Both the position numbers and the translations under genes were made by a program. Under the pieces are notes generated by a model that saw only the letters and a program-made list of their open reading frames with translations, ran no database searches and had not been told where the DNA came from. Shown here in pieces: positions 44,913 through 59,544 of a DNA stretch of 64,000 bases; within the stretch, counting starts at the first letter, position 1, and every line of letters starts with the position of its first letter. The DNA is from Certhia americana (Eukaryota; Chordata; Aves; Passeriformes; Certhiidae): assembly GCA_018697195.1 (NCBI GenBank), contig CM031857.1:51791471-51855470 (forward strand), given 5' to 3'.

Positions 44913-47900
44913 CAATGAAAAAAATTGGCATTACTCTGGCAAGAAAATGAAGATTTACTTTAAAATAAATTTTAAAAAAACCCAAACAAAACAGCCATCA
45001 GATTTGATGGACAATGTTTTAGGGAATTTATTACTGTCACTTCTCTTTCTGTTCCACAAAGTTTGTGTACTTGATATATGGCCAAACTACAGAGATTTCC
45101 ACCAGTGTGGACTCCAGCAACAACTTTTCTGGCCACTTACATCCTGTCTTGTGTCCTCTGTGCCTGGACTCTTGGTCACAAAACCATCTTGCCCTTACTC
45201 TTGTACGGAGCAGGTCTGACTATTTATTGTTGTAAGCAAAACTATTCTTTCAGCTCTGCTAGTGGACAAGTGTGAGCATCTGATAAATCTGCATGGGGTG
45301 GGGAAGGAAATTTCTTTGCATGCTGTGGTGCACTGGAAGAGTTTACAGACTTCAGTGTTGCAGTTGAAAACAGCAAGATTGCAAGTCAACTGAGCAACTG
45401 CATGAAAAAAGAATACCCTGAGGTAGTGACCTTTAAAGTCAATGCTTTTTATGCATTCAGAGACTTATGAAGCATCAGGATTAGGAGTGAAATGTCAGAG
45501 AGTATAGGGTGGATATGGACATCTTTGTCTGTGATTGGAAGGGAGCTCCAACATGTTATCAGAAAACCTGGCTCAAGGGTGGTCACCAGACACCAAAGAG
45601 ATACTGGCTCCTATTTTCAGCCCAGGTTATATACTATGCTGAAGCCCAGAAAAGATCTTATTTTAGATCAGTGGAAGCAAGGCTGAATGCACAAACAAAA
45701 ACATCCTCCACTGAACAGTATCTCTATTGAGTATTGTCGTGCTGGATAGGGAATTTAGCTGCTATATCCATATCAGATCTGTTAAATATCTAGAAATTAT
45801 TCATCAGTGATAACTAATGAGGAAAATAAGATAATTAATTTCAGTGTTTCTTGCAACAGGGAAGCTGTCTGGCAAAATATGCCAGACAAAACATCCATAC
45901 AAAACCGTGTCATTAACTTACACGTTTAGTTCATTCAAATTCCTAACCATGAATAAAATGGAGAAATTAAATGACAATCTTTAATTGTCTGTATAATTCT
46001 TCTTAATGAGTACATTCTGGAGTACCATAACGGTGGTGTAGGTTTATGAAACAGAGATCTATCTTCCCTTAATAAGAAAGATAGAAGCAATACTGCAATG
46101 CTGGTTAATTATTGGATACCCTTTTGCTGTGAATAAAGGTCTATGCACATGCAAGCTTGGAGAAGCAAAAAGATGTAACATTTAAAAGTACATATGTTAT
46201 CAGAAAACTGAGAGGGTTAGGGGAAAAAGGCCAGGAACTGACAGGAAAATAAATGAGATGAAAAGTAATAGAGATAAGTGTGTAACAGTAGATCCATTAA
46301 AGAATGTATCATGCAAGAGTCACGAAGGTAATGGGACTGCTCACCTGCTTAAAAATAAGCATGCACAAGTGGGTTGCTGGCTCAGGACAGAGTGCTTAGG
46401 TGTGGAGGAGCCAAATCCTTGGTCAGTGGAGATGGGAGAGTGTCAGTCAGTGCCACCCTTCAACTCTATATAAACAGAGATGAGAATAAGTGTGCTTGGA
46501 AGCTGAAAATTAAAATGCCACCACCTTGCCAAAGCTCTTCAAACACTGCCTAATTCAGGCATGAGAGAGTTGTATCCAATTCAGGTTTGACTGTCAGCAT
46601 CTGTATCTTCACACCATGTCTCCACAAAGCCCAGCCATGGGTTTTCATGCTGCCTCTTGGCTGAGAAGGATTTCTCCCCATGTGTCTGCAAACTTGCAGT
46701 TACTGCTCCTTCAGACTGTGCCCTGCAGTGTCTCTGGGAGAGGCTGGGCAGCTGCTAAGGCTATTGCTCAGTGGATCCACCTCTAGGGTTCACTGCTTTA
46801 AGTGTCCTCACCCCTTTGTGTCTTATGGTATACTTGAACACAAGCTCTTCAGGATCAGAGCTCCTTGAGGCTCAGATGCAAGACAAGCAATGGATTGAAT
46901 GCTTTGTTAACCTTGAGCTTTTATAGGTGAACCAGTATGAAGTGAATCAGTGAAGAGTCACAGTCTGCTTGATGCCAGGTTTGTTTGAGGTGATGTTTTA
47001 AATTTAAGCATACTTTTTACCTGCACATATCTTGGACATATAACCTGGGGCACTGGCTCAGAGATGTCCCCACACCAGCTTTCACTTAGCTCCTGATGAC
47101 AAACCCAATGGATTAATTTTGAAGGGGCTTCAGGACAGCCATAATGCTCATGGGCTCTAGGGTGGCATGTCTCCAGTGGCATCTGTGCTGCCCAGTTTGC
47201 ATGTCAGTGTCCTCAGTGCTTACTGAATTACGGCTGCACAGTGACACAGCCACATCCTCCTCATCATTGCTGATTTACTACTCCTTAGCAGAGTGAGGAC
47301 AGTCTCCCTAAGGAGAAGTGAATCAGTGTTCAAACTTGTGGGCCAGAGTGACCACACAGACCATTGCAGGGAGATGAGGGATAAGGAGGAGGTATCCTTG
47401 GGAAGACCATCCTTAAGGTCAGTTCACTGTTTAAAGATGTTACTGCAGCTCTGTGATGACACTAAATCTCACAGCTGTTTTCAGGCTGTGGCACTGAGCC
47501 TGGCTGAAGAGATTATTTTTAACTCAGTCTCTTCTTCCAAGCAATGCAGTGTCCTACTCTTGCTTGAGGCTTTGCTTGTCAAGCTACCCTTGAACAGATC
47601 AAAGCTACTCTTGATAGGTATAATTTGTATAATTCAAAAATCTGCATCATTTGCAGAAAAAAATTTGGGATGCTACTAAGAAAGAAAAAAAAAAGGACTT
47701 TCTTTATTGTATTGACCTGCTGGCTCAGAATTGCTTCCAGAAGGGCATGATGTTCTTCTGCTTGCTTTGGTGAAGCAGCAATATATTTTGTTGAGGTCTG
47801 AGCTGACTCCCTGCAGCTTTGGGCCATTACTGAATTAAAGCCAATAAAGAGCATGCCCTCTTTTCTTTGCCTGCAAGTCAAATCCTAGTGGGGCTCAGTA

Positions 47901-49544
47901 GGACATTCAAGTAATCCCTGATTAAATTAGATCTCTCTGAGCAGAACATCCAGAATGTGGTGGATGACACAAACAAACCCTCTGAGCAGCCAAATTCTAC
48001 TTCCTAGCAAAGTCATAGGCAGGAAAGAATGTATTGTCATAGAGACTTGAGGAACAAAAGGCACTGTTATCAGTTTTCACTTGCAAATGCTTCACCCACA
48101 CTGGTAACCTAGAGGAATGGCTACCAGGAGGTAGCATTCCTTGCAAGGAGTGCAATCTAATCAGCATGTGACAAAGGCACCCCAACAAGCCCTGCTTCCT
48201 CACCAGCCTCCTTGTGTGCCCTGAACCACGGCAGAATCCAGCCTGCTTGCTGAAGCTTGCTAATGCTCAAAGGAAAAAGTTGATATTGTTTATGTTCCAC
48301 ATTCTTCCATTGCTCAATATCCAAATATTTCACAATGTAGATCCAGTTTCAAAAGTTCATTTAAGACAGAATTCTTGTTCCAAGCCCAGTTTCCTGTTGC
48401 AGCCTGAATCCCAGAGCAGGTCATGTGCAGCAGTTGGCTCATGACTTTCTGGAGATGCTGCACCACTGATTTTATAAACAATGCATAGTGGGAAATGGAT
48501 GAATATGTTTCTTATTTGAATAAATTAGATCTGGCAAATATAATTCACTCCAACAAGAATGCCCGTTGCTCATGATTTCCAGAGCATGCTGTGCAGCTTT
48601 CCCAGGGGGAACCCAGGGACAAATCTGTCTCTACACAAACAAAACTCCCTTGCACGTCTGTTGGAGCAATGCCAAGCAGAGAGAAGTGTTTGATCCTGGA
48701 GTCTGATTCCCCACAGACCAGAGAGCGAACTCTGACCTGAATAATGGAAAGCAGCCTTGGCTCTCAGCAGCCAGGCTGCTCACAAGAGCCTCTGCTGTGG
48801 TAAAGATGTAAAACTCCAGCACTGACAGGAGCTGCTGCCTGGCTTGTCTGGTATGCAAGAGGGGGGAGAGTGCTGCCACACTCAAAACAGTTGAGGGGAA
48901 GTTTGAGTCCTGTCTCCTTGTGGGAAAACCAAATGAATTCCTGTCAGGAACACTCCCTGGCAGCAGCAGGAGGCACCTAAGGAGCCCCATCAGGGTGTGG
49001 GTTTACTTGTGTTCATACATCCCTGAACATGCTTTGCTGGATCTGAGCTTCTGCTCAGTGCTGTACTCAAATGTTGCTCCTGCTAGGAGGGACAGTCTCA
49101 AGGGTTCAGTGGGGTAAATCCTCTTGTTGGCCCAAGGGACAAGTAAGTCAGTTCAAAGGGCTCTATTGAAACTCTTTTTGGGGATGAGAGCACACCAGTC
49201 CAAAAGAACTACCTGCCACTAGCATTTCTCCAGGGCCTGATGCTGGCTGATGTGGAGGTACCCAAGTGCAGCATGCGCCATTTGATGATCCCATTGTGGA
49301 AGAGCATGATCATTCTTGGCTTTTGCAAGGATCTTCTGTGTGCTTAAAGTGGAACAGAGGGTAATTTTCTCTTTGTCACTATCAGGTTAAAATTAAAATG
49401 CATTTACTGTCCTGTATTGTAGGCTTCATGCTCCAGTTCTGCTTCTGCCCAGGCTCCCCTTTATCTACTCTGCTTTTTTCCCCAGGAGAAGAGCAACTTG
49501 TTCCCTTTCAATGTACCTCATTGCCTGCAGGTCTGAACATTTCC

Positions 49545-50015
49545 TTAAAGATCCCCTCATTCCAACCCCCCTGCCATGGTGGGGGACATCTTGCATTAGA
49601 TCAGGTTCCTCAAAGCCCCATCCAACCTGGCCTTAAACACTTCCAGGAACAGGGTATCAACAACTCCCCTGGGCAACCTGTGCCAGTGCCTCACCACCTT
49701 TATGCTATAGAATTTTTTTCCTAATATCTAATCTAAACCTACTCTGTTTGAGTTATGGGTTCTGTTTGAAATCATTCTGCCCTCTCCTGTCACTGCATGT
49801 TCTTTTATAACACCCCTCTGCAGCCTTGTTGTTGATCTACTTCAGGTACTGGAAGGTCATAATTAAGTGATACCAAAGCCACCTCTTTTCCAGGCTGAAC
49901 AAACACAATTCCCTCAGCCTTTCCTCACAGGAGAGTTGTTCCATCCCTCGCTGCAACACCTCTATATCCTACCTGTGCTGGGGACCCCAGAGCTGGATGC
50001 AGAACTCCTGATGTA
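49545..50015 (-). mobile_element. CR1 LINE fragment, 3' end
   Basis: The plus strand carries the reverse complement of the CR1 3' portion: CCATCCAACCTGGCCTTAAA, CACTTCCAGG, CAACTCCCCTGGGCAACCTG, TTTTTCCTAATATCTAA, TCCAGGCTGAACAA and CCCAGAGCTGGATGCAG occur in the expected order. CR1 sense is minus. About 470 bases, 5'-truncated, with no coding capacity. Confidence 0.9.
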
Positions 50016-53000
50016 GACAACAGGGAGATGTACACTTCTTACCAGAGTTTTTATTATGCTCTTTGGAGATTTTCAGCGTGGAAGGAAGCTTGTGATGTTC
50101 CCAAATCTGAATTTTACATAAATTTTGAAGAGTGGCTAGTATTGAAAATGTGTATCTGAAACTTGGGTATGAGCATGCTGTTAGTGCTTGGGCATGGGTT
50201 AACCCTGCTTCTGGGGAGCTTGGATGAATGTGTCACTCCAGTGACCCTGTTAGAGTTTCTCCTGAAACAAATGAGTCTAAAGGAGGTTAAAATGCAGGTG
50301 ACATCCTACAGCAGCCTTGTGTTCACCAAAGTCCCTTCTGTTGCAAATAGTGCCAATGCCGCCTCTCTCCCCTGACTTTCCCAGAACTGCTTTGTACAAT
50401 CATGACCTTTCCATTTTCTCTGTGACCTTGTGATCAACTTTAGTGGGAAGAAACCTGGAGCCAGTACTGGCAGAGTAGCAGGCTGTTTCTTTTGATTGCC
50501 CAGTGCTCTGAAAGCAGCTGGGATTTTCCATGAGATGGCCCAGCAGTCTCAGTAGCTCCTACAGATTTCTTCCTAATTTCCTATTTTTGAACAACTGATA
50601 CAGCCTTTTGTGTGTGTACCACCTCTGTGGGGTTGGGTGTATGGAGGAGAGGGGTCCTAGATGTGTGCTTTGTGCATGCACATACATACTCACACATACC
50701 CCGACCTCAATTATGCCTCAGGTCACATCTGTTCAACCAGCTTATCTGTTACTCCCATGAACTTGAGTCCAAAGCAATTCCACTCTTATACTATGACTTC
50801 AAATAAGATGCAGAACATTGAACTGGGCAAAACCAGACCAATTGTGTGTTTAGTTTTTGAAGACTGGAATAGAAGAAGTCTTTAATCTTTTAACAACCCA
50901 GCTTTTGGCCTTTGAACACTGCAGGCTGTGCAAATTTGCCACCTCCTTTGGGAAATCTAGCTTGCAACAATTTTTACACCATTTCACAATACTATTTGTT
51001 CAGGCATTGAATGATATAGACTTAAGGAATGAAAAAATTAAAAGAATATCCCAGTTAGCACGGCCTGTTACCTTTTCAGCCTAGAGAAAGCTTTTGCTTA
51101 CAGACAATGGTGGCTTGCAGCCAATGTTATCATGGCCTTTTGACTCACAGGCCTATGGAAAGCTTCCTCTGTCTTTCCCAGGAGATGTCACTATGAGCTA
51201 TCACTACACTGCCATACAGTTCACAGGCATACAAGCCTGGCTTATGGACAGAATTGACGGCCAGGGACTTGGCATGTAAGTTTTCTTCAGCTTTCTTTCT
51301 GAAAGGGGGCATGACCAAGAGTAAAGAAGTCCTAAATATTTATGTTGCCTCTTGGCTTTCATGGATTTTGCAGTTCAGATGGGTTTCTCATGTCTGCAAG
51401 TCTCTCGATGCTGCAGAGTTCTACTTATTAAGAGAAAAGGAGAGCACTGCTCAGTGTCTAAGACAGCATATGGAATCCCCACAAACAGAGATGCCAGTGC
51501 AATCCCATACTCACACTGCTTTACTGGAATCTCCGGCTGTCCTTCCCATTCCTCCTATTAACTCAGTACTAGACTTCATCTCTCTGCTTCCGCGCTGCCT
51601 TCATTTCTCTTAAAACCTGGAGCACTACAAGCTGTTTCTCACCACATGCCAGTGAAGAGCAAAACAGGCCCATGACAGTGGTTGAGATTCCAAAAAGCCC
51701 AAGTGGTCACTATCAATAGCACCTTTGTGTCTGCATTTGCAACACTTATGAGGAGCAGCACTCAACAAAAGGCACCTTCCTCCAGGGAGAGATACACATA
51801 TCCTTTCCAGCACTGAACAAGGGACCTACTATCCTCCACACAAAAGAACAAGGATTTGCCTCTTGACATCGCTTTTCTTCCTGTAAGCCTACTGCGGGAA
51901 AGTTCTGTTTTATTTGAATGCAGCATTGTTTATTTATAATTTTGTCCTAGTTGTGTGACAGATTCAGCATGTGTCACCCAGCAGGGGAAGAGTAGTAGGC
52001 TGGAGGAGTTAACAAATGCACTGCAGTGAAGCCAGATGGCCTGTTTTTATAAGGAGCCTCTTGAAAGATGCTCTGCTGCATAGATTTCTTTTTTCTTTCC
52101 TTCCTTTGGTGCCCAAAATTCACTTGAGCAATGTTACTGCATATTAACTCACCCACCAAAGCTTCATGTGTCTGAGCACCACCCTGTATCTCATCTAACA
52201 CCTCCTGTGAACAGAAAAACACACGACCTGATGTACTGAATCAGCCCCTTACCTCTCTCCAGACACAAAATCAATAAATGGGAGGCTATTGAGCATCCTC
52301 TCAGTTTCAGTGTACCAGGGGTACTTAGGTGTGGGTGAGGTGCTTGTGTCCACCTTTCACCTTGTCAGCCTTCAGCCTGGTTGGGGCACAACCAGCACCC
52401 TCTGTCCACAGTCAGGGGTTGCAGAGTGTAGCCCCAGCTGCCTGGAGGGTCCTGCCTGATTCCTCCTGGGAGTTCCCATGCCTGTCAAAACATCCTTGCA
52501 CATCAAGGGGACTCACTTAGTGCTTAGCTCCTGGGAAGCAGCTGACTTGAAAGCAATCTTAGAGCATGTACTAGTGAAGAAGATATTTGCTGGAAGAGTA
52601 TGTAGTTGTGCTTACATTTTCCCCAAAGGACCGTGCCCCCGAGGAGACAGAATTTTTTCTCTTTTTCAGGATATCATTAAAGAATGTTTCATCTACTTCC
52701 TTATTTTCTTGTTTGTTTCTCCCTCCAGTTCCCTGTTGGGATGTTTTCTAGTTTCACAGAGCTTGCATGCACTTTCTTTTGGAATCCATTAATACCAATT
52801 TCAAGACTTAGCCTTGACTTGAAAGAGATGAGACAGTCTCACTTTTCAGGTTCATGAAAAATGGGGCAAGATATGAGCAGATTAGGTATTTGCAGCATCA
52901 GTACACCAGAAAGTCTGACAATAAAAAAGAAGATGGGCAAGCTAACTGCTGTTATACATGCTATCACAGCATTTGTTACAATCAGCAAAGAAAATCTTTA

Positions 53001-53863
53001 CATTTGAACAGTAATTACTTTAAAGACGGCATTTTTTTCCCTCTACTCAGCTTTGAATTGCCTGTCTGAATGCAAAGGGTTAAATAAAGGGAGGTTATAA
53101 GTGCCTTTTTTAAAAACTAAACTTTTAAAGCTAACTTTTAAAGAGCTGAGGACAAGTGATTTATTATATAGATAAGGCAGCATTAATCACATGAGTTTGT
53201 GGAAGATTTTGTTCTCTTTTTCCCATCTTTGCTCCAGGGAAGAAGCTATCCACCCACCCAGATATCCTCAGTCAGCCTAGAAGGTGTTATTCCTCCCAAG
53301 GCTGGAGGAAAAGCTGAAAGCTGAAATAACCATGGGAAGGGAGAGCTTTGAGGTAGTATAGAAAGGCTGCCCAGGGTAGATGTTGGAGGGTCTGAAACAT
53401 TGGACAGCAAGGGGCTGCAGGAATGGCTTCAGCAGGATGCAGAGATACCAGAGTTAACTTTAAAGGACTTGGTGGACACTTCAAGCAGGCAGCCTAGAAA
53501 TACAAATAGCTATCTGTACCAAAGATTGCCAGTGTGGTGTCAGCCCAGGGCCTTGTAGGGCATCACACTCTGCAGGGCACAGACACTACACACTCTGTGA
53601 GATACTTCTACTTGTCAAAGGTGAGCTTAGAGAGTCCAAGAGCCCCACATGTGTGAGCAAACTCTCCTATTGATTTAGATTTCACTGAAAATGCTTTGAG
53701 GAAAAAACAAGTAATGTGTTGTTTTGAAGACACAGGCTCTGCATTTCTACAAGTTGCTGTCACATGTTCTAGAAGGAAAGGTCTTTGAAGGCAAGGACTA
53801 AGTAAATTAGTGACTAATTTTATCCTTTTTTGAGTTTGACAATGGAACAACCAAACAAACCAG
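50016..53863. other. No gene recognised
   Basis: AT-rich, short frames only (longest about 119 codons at 51254-51613, no signature). No dispersed repeat recognised. Confidence 0.7.
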
Positions 53864-53958
53864 CATACATACATACTCACATACATACATACTCACATAC
53901 ATACACACATACATATACACACACATATATATGTATGTATATATATATATGTATATGT
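53864..53958. repeat. (CATA)n / (TA)n microsatellite
   Basis: CATA units with a repeated 16-base higher-order pattern (catacatacatactca) pass into CACA and then TATATA/TGTATG. The last part is self-complementary and could fold back. Confidence 0.95.
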
Positions 53959-56900
53959 CTCCTTAAGTCTGAAATGCTGAAATGCTGGGCTGAACCAGTT
54001 TGAGGAGATGTATTTGAAACCTGAAACTACTTATTTGGAATTGGGCTTTGGTTTTTTTTCAGCTTTTCAAAATAATGAAAAAAATAAGGGACTACGTTCA
54101 AAAAGAATTTTTGTCATGCCCAAAACAAGTGAGAAGGTCACAGCAGCTGCCAGTAGTGATGAAGAACAAAAGGCCAGAACTGATCCTTATCATTAAAGTC
54201 TTCTGTCACAGTTACACACTGTCCAAACTGTTTAGGGCTAGCTCTTTCCATTGCAGATTCCTCTTGGAGAGAGACCATTAGAGAACCAAATGAAATGCAG
54301 AGAGCAAGATAACTATTTCATGTTGTGGATGATCAGGGCTCAGGCTCTTTCTCTGGACTTATTTCATTTGGCAGTATAGATTACCTGCTTTCATTTGAAG
54401 CTTTATATTTGATATATTTCCCTGAGCTACATTTAAATTATTTTGCTAATTGTTTGACTGGATATATCCTAGTTATTCAGAAAATCCTCGAATCCTTATT
54501 GTGGGGTGAATCATTCCTTCACACATTCTCATTCTATCCTGTTAAAGTTGCTCCTTTTTGCATTGCAGACATATATTTATTTGAATGGGGAAAAAGAAAA
54601 AAAAGGCAAGAGAGGAAACTACACTGTGAACCAATGCAGATGAAGGTCTGTCAGTATGGTTACAAAATCATCAGGATGGAAGTTATCTAGTCCTTTCTTC
54701 ACCTGGGGGTGATATCATCCATCAGCCCCTGTTTCCTGGCAGTTTATCTAGCTGATAGTTAAGTACTCTTTACTGACACCAGCAATGGTAATTCTGCAAG
54801 CTGTTCCTGTTCTTCAGTCTTCTCTTCTTTGGATTTAATTATCTGTTTTAACTCAGCTGTCTTTGCTTGTAGATCTTCTTTTCATTCAGCCTTAAACTTT
54901 CCCACTATTCTCCTCTTGACAGTCTTCTTTCAGATCCCCACCTTCACAGTGCATGGCACCCAGCACTGGGCATTGCACAGCTTAACAGGGATAATGAGGG
55001 TGGAAGAAATTCTGGCAGTATCCTGGAGACTGCATTCCTGTTTCCCCATCTTTGTGTGGTATTTTCCTCTTGTGTATGACACTGGGGCCTATGTTCAAAG
55101 CCTTCCATAAACTTTTAAAGATAGTACCTATCTCACAACTTCAAACAGCAGATGCTTGAGCTTTGAAAAGCTACTGTGTTTAGGTGGGCTTTGAAGCTGA
55201 TGCTTTCCTTAAAGTGCACGTGTTTATGCTGATCTGAATCATGTAATTGTCAAAAGTTTTGGAAATGTCTTGAGGACGTTTTCCAAACTAGGGCCTGCTT
55301 AGGAGGAAATAAAAAACATCCCTACATTTTTCAACAACCTTACCTCTATTTCTGTCTCTGGCTGGGAGGCAGAGATGCAAGAAAATATGTGGAAATTACA
55401 GAAATAAACCCAAAGAACATTTTGGGTTTTATCACAGGTATGTGAGTTTGGGTACACGCTCAAAGATACATGGATTTCCCATGATGTTAGAGCTAGATGA
55501 TTAATATCTAGTTTGTCTTAAAGTAGGCAGTGCTAAATTACAATGAAAAGAGAAAACAAAAGATTATTAATTCTCTTTACATTCCTTTCTATAAATATTT
55601 ATATTTATATGTCTGCATGGGTACATACATGCACACACATTAATGGAAAGGATCTGGGATATTCTGCCATGTGCATTAGTCCATGTAACAGCAACAGCAG
55701 GTATTTGGTTTAGTGAACAGGTTTACAGAAACTTTTTTCATCTTCACTGTAGGCAATCACTCAAGAAGTGAATGTATGGCAGGTGTACTGATACTCTAGA
55801 TCACAAGGGTGTTGTAAGAGTTGCTGCAGCGTATCAGGGTGTTGTTTCAGGCATGAAATAACCTTATTCTAATTAATCCGTGTGCTTCCAAGCATAAATG
55901 ACTACAGGAGATATGAAAAACTGTTTCTAAGATCCAAGGTTTTTTTCTGGGAAATACCAAATAAATATTGTTTAGATTGATGACCAGGTTTACAGTTAAA
56001 TGATTTCTATGGGTTATGCCATAACATCACAGTCATAAAATTACCTGCAGAAAGATAGGAAGACAGAAATCTTTGGTCAATTAATATTTATTTATTTTAT
56101 CTATTGCTACCTACTCCTGGAGAAAAAGGAAGTGTTTACGATCACTTTTTTTCTGTATTAACTATGTTATTCTGTTGGTCCCTTGGGACACAGGAGTTAA
56201 ACCGTGGCAGTCTTACCTACTGTTTGGTTTCTCCTTTGTTCTCATGTTTTTTAACTCTTGCAAATGAATTGTGAAACAAATAGTCAAGTGGCTTCTTTCC
56301 TTCTCATGCCTAGTTGTTCAAAGGAGAGTCTGCTCAGGATTTGACTGTGTCTAATATTAGATTGCAGTGCAATTAAGATCATAGAAGAAACAGAAGTTTC
56401 ACTGCTACGTTAAGTAATGTTTTTGTTATCAAAGTAGGCACATCGGGCTGTTCCAGGTGCTTAAGCATAGCTTTAGCTGATGCTAATATGTCCACCAGAG
56501 AAGATACTTTTTGATTTGTCTTGAAAAACTCGTGGCAAATAAAAGGTTGAGACAGACCAGGACAATAATCTCCCTGGTGTGACTGGAGTCACCAGTTTTG
56601 CTGCGCCTAAAGACAGCCCTATATCTGTAATTAAGCCTTGTTCCCCTATTATTGTATGAGCTTATTAGGCTGTACTGTACAACTTTTTGGGGGTTTTTTT
56701 GAAGACATTTATTCTTAAAATAATTAGGAAAGAGGCACTTGGAGAGGAGATGGCTGCTTCCCTCTTTTGTCTTGTATAATCACTCCTGGGTCAAATCTAA
56801 GGGGAATGTCTAATTAACATTGAACCTTACTGGTCTTTGGTAAAGTTTCATATGACTGAGGAGCACACAGCTGCCCTTTACACCTCTGCAGGACACCAGA

Positions 56901-59544
56901 GATGTGTAGCCAATAAAAAGTCTTGATTATAACTGGTCAAAGAAGAACACCAAATTGCTTCTCACTGCGGGAGGAACAATCACCAATGTGGGAATTTCTG
57001 GCCTGGAAGTTCTTTAGTCTTGACGTGCCTATCCTTGCTTTATTTTTCGCCTCCTACCCCTTGGGCTTGGGAAGTATATTATATGCAGCAAAACTTGGAT
57101 TCCAAGCCTAAATGGCACTGGATACCACAGGGATATTTTGTACCAGCACAGAGCTGTTTCATTTCATTTACTCCCTGCAGGTAGCACAGAGTTATCACAG
57201 AGAACCAGCCTGCATCTCAAACAGGACTCGGATAGGATTCGATGTCTGTACACGATGTTTCAGCAGATAGTGCAAGAAACCTTCACAGTAGATAACTGGT
57301 GAATAATGGACCAGACCGTTTGGTCTCAACCTTCTGTAGCTGTTTTGTGTGCTTACACAGAGATTTCAACTGGTGGAGCTGCAGCTCAACCCGAATGCAC
57401 TGGTGTTATTTGAAGAGGAAACTCAGACATTAAGGGACAGCTTCCTGCTGTCTCATCTTTTTCCTGTTCTTACATTTAAGCCAATCTTAAATAGGTGTTT
57501 CCACCTACCATAAAATCTGGGTTAAATATTAAGCTAGTACCTAAAATTTATCTACTAGAATTTTGTGGGAATCCTTGTTTTCATAAACTCATTTTTGAGA
57601 AATGTCTTGTTGGGTGATACTTTTCCTTAACACAGAACATTGTGCGTATAGTTTGAAATTTAGTAGGAATAGGCAGAAATTCTTCAGTAAAATAGTCCCT
57701 CTTCAGAAACAACCTTTCTTTTCTGATGTTCATTTCATTATCTCCACCTGGAGGAGTTCCACTTCCTGCAAACAAAGAAATAAGTAATATTTCCTGAGTT
57801 AGAAAGCAGCTGTCTCCAGAACCTGGAAGTTGGGGCACACATATGGCTTGAGGGAAATGTCCCTATGTCAGTGAATATTTAGTTGGTTATGCAAAGTGAA
57901 ATAAGTCAAAAACACATCAGGAGTCCCTCTCCAGGCCAGGGAAAAAACAAAACAGAAAAGTATTACTGAGGCACAAAATCTGGTTTTTGCATTCATTGCA
58001 ATATGGCTGTTCTGTCATGGCTTTTGAAGCTCACAGATACTCACAGTAAAAGAGTATTTCTGCACTTGGAATCTCAAAAGATTTTATTTTAGATGCAATG
58101 GTTGATTTAGACGTGTGAGTTATGCGCATGCAAAAAGGATGTACTTCACAGTACATGTTTTTTGGATGTTTTCTATTTCCATCTTCTTACACTGTGAGCT
58201 GAAATAAAAGGCAAACATGACCACTTAAGCAGTTTGAAATAATGCAACTTGCTTCAGACCTGTCCATTCTATCACAGTCTTTATATTTATTGTTATCTCC
58301 ATTTGAATGCAATCATTAGATAGTACCCTAGAACCATCAGCCTGCTCCTGAGATTGCAAGACTGCAGCTTCTGCCAGAAGTCTGCAACACTTCACAGCCC
58401 ATTGCTGTCTTCAGAGTTGGAGGACAAAGTTAGAGGCGAATCTTGCCTTGCAAAAACGTAGGTGCAAATTCAATAGTACTTAGTGGCAGAGGTTTTACTC
58501 TTGATGGAAAGAAGTGGCACATTATGCTACCAAGGAAAACAGTTCCCTCTCAGACTTCCTACCTACAAAAAGGCTTTCTGCTCAAAATTACATGTTTGTG
58601 GGGTTTTATGGAGCACTGTGGCAATCTAGAGTCACAGTATGTTTGGCTGTGAGGTTCAGTTTAGGTACATGGTATTACTACAAGGTTTTCCAAACTGTAA
58701 TGCAGCATGAGGCTGTATTCCTTTCCACTTTTACCTGACTATCCTCAGCAGAGGATATACAGTCCTGCATGTCTGAGAAACCAGTCCTGTCATGTAGTAA
58801 GCTCAAAAAACAAAACACTTGCTTCTTCAGTTGGCACCCAAAAAAGATTTCAGTCATAAAGCTTGGCAAATGGTACAGTCCTAGTTGCTGTATAACCAAA
58901 ATATCTAGGACATAAACCCCATAATGCTGAGTGCCTAGATAAGCAATTTCTTATGTTATCAAGAAGAGACAGGTTTCCTCAGAAAGAGACAATGATGAAG
59001 ATGACAATTCAGAAGAGTCTGGCATTCCACACCATCATCCAAAGAATTGTAGTCTAGCCTTCTAAGCTTTGTAGTTAGGTACTGAAAGTTAGGCAGAGTG
59101 GAAATATTTTCCTCATTGGAAACTAGGCACCACTCCCTGTAAGTAACTGAAATCCTTCCATAACATACAAATATATAAGCACAGCACAGGCAAACTTATC
59201 TCATGCTTAAAAATTGTCTTCAAGTAAGTGGGATGCCCAGCTGTCTGAAAATGCCTATTTCTCTATGTGACATGGAGAAAACACTCAGGTGACTACACAG
59301 CTCAGACACACTTTTCCATTGTTAAACTGAAATTAGTTGAATCTCCCTAAAGGACAGCTCTGTGACATGCTCCAAATTATGTTGGCTGCCAGTTGGATAT
59401 TCAGAGTAAGATCAAGCATGAGTCAAATCATCCTTGTGTATCCTTGTATCTAGGATATTGTCATGCCTTGGACTTGACATGATGCAAACATTAGTAGGAG
59501 AAGAACACCTTGTCTTTGGAAGAGAAATTACACAATTTTAGGAC
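53959..59544. other. No gene recognised; unique noncoding DNA
   Basis: AT-rich. The longest frame (121 codons, 54325-54690, plus) has no recognisable domain or exon borders. The stretch at about 56430-56680 has conserved-noncoding texture. No dispersed repeats seen. Confidence 0.65.

Larger units (their letters stand above)
37805..49544. other. No gene recognised; unique noncoding DNA
   Basis: About 11.7 kb without a supportable exon. Frames up to about 160 codons (40523-41008, minus) lack domain signatures, and some run through simple repeats. It contains a 19-bp tandem duplication, an AT-rich palindrome, short homopolymers (37535-37549, 43265-43280, 47679-47694) and a conserved-noncoding-like stretch at 45760-46080. 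Confidence 0.7.

Noticed and set aside
47293..47679. A 128-codon plus-strand frame
   Set aside because: No recognisable domain and no splice-site context.
51254..51613. A 119-codon frame as a possible gene
   Set aside because: No family signature; length is within chance for this amount of sequence.
53864..53958. CATA tract as a possible CRISPR-like repeat array
   Set aside because: Continuous short tandem repeat with no spacers, in a vertebrate genome.
54325..54690. A 121-codon frame as a possible gene
   Set aside because: No recognisable domain, no exon borders, AT-rich hydrophobic composition typical of chance frames.
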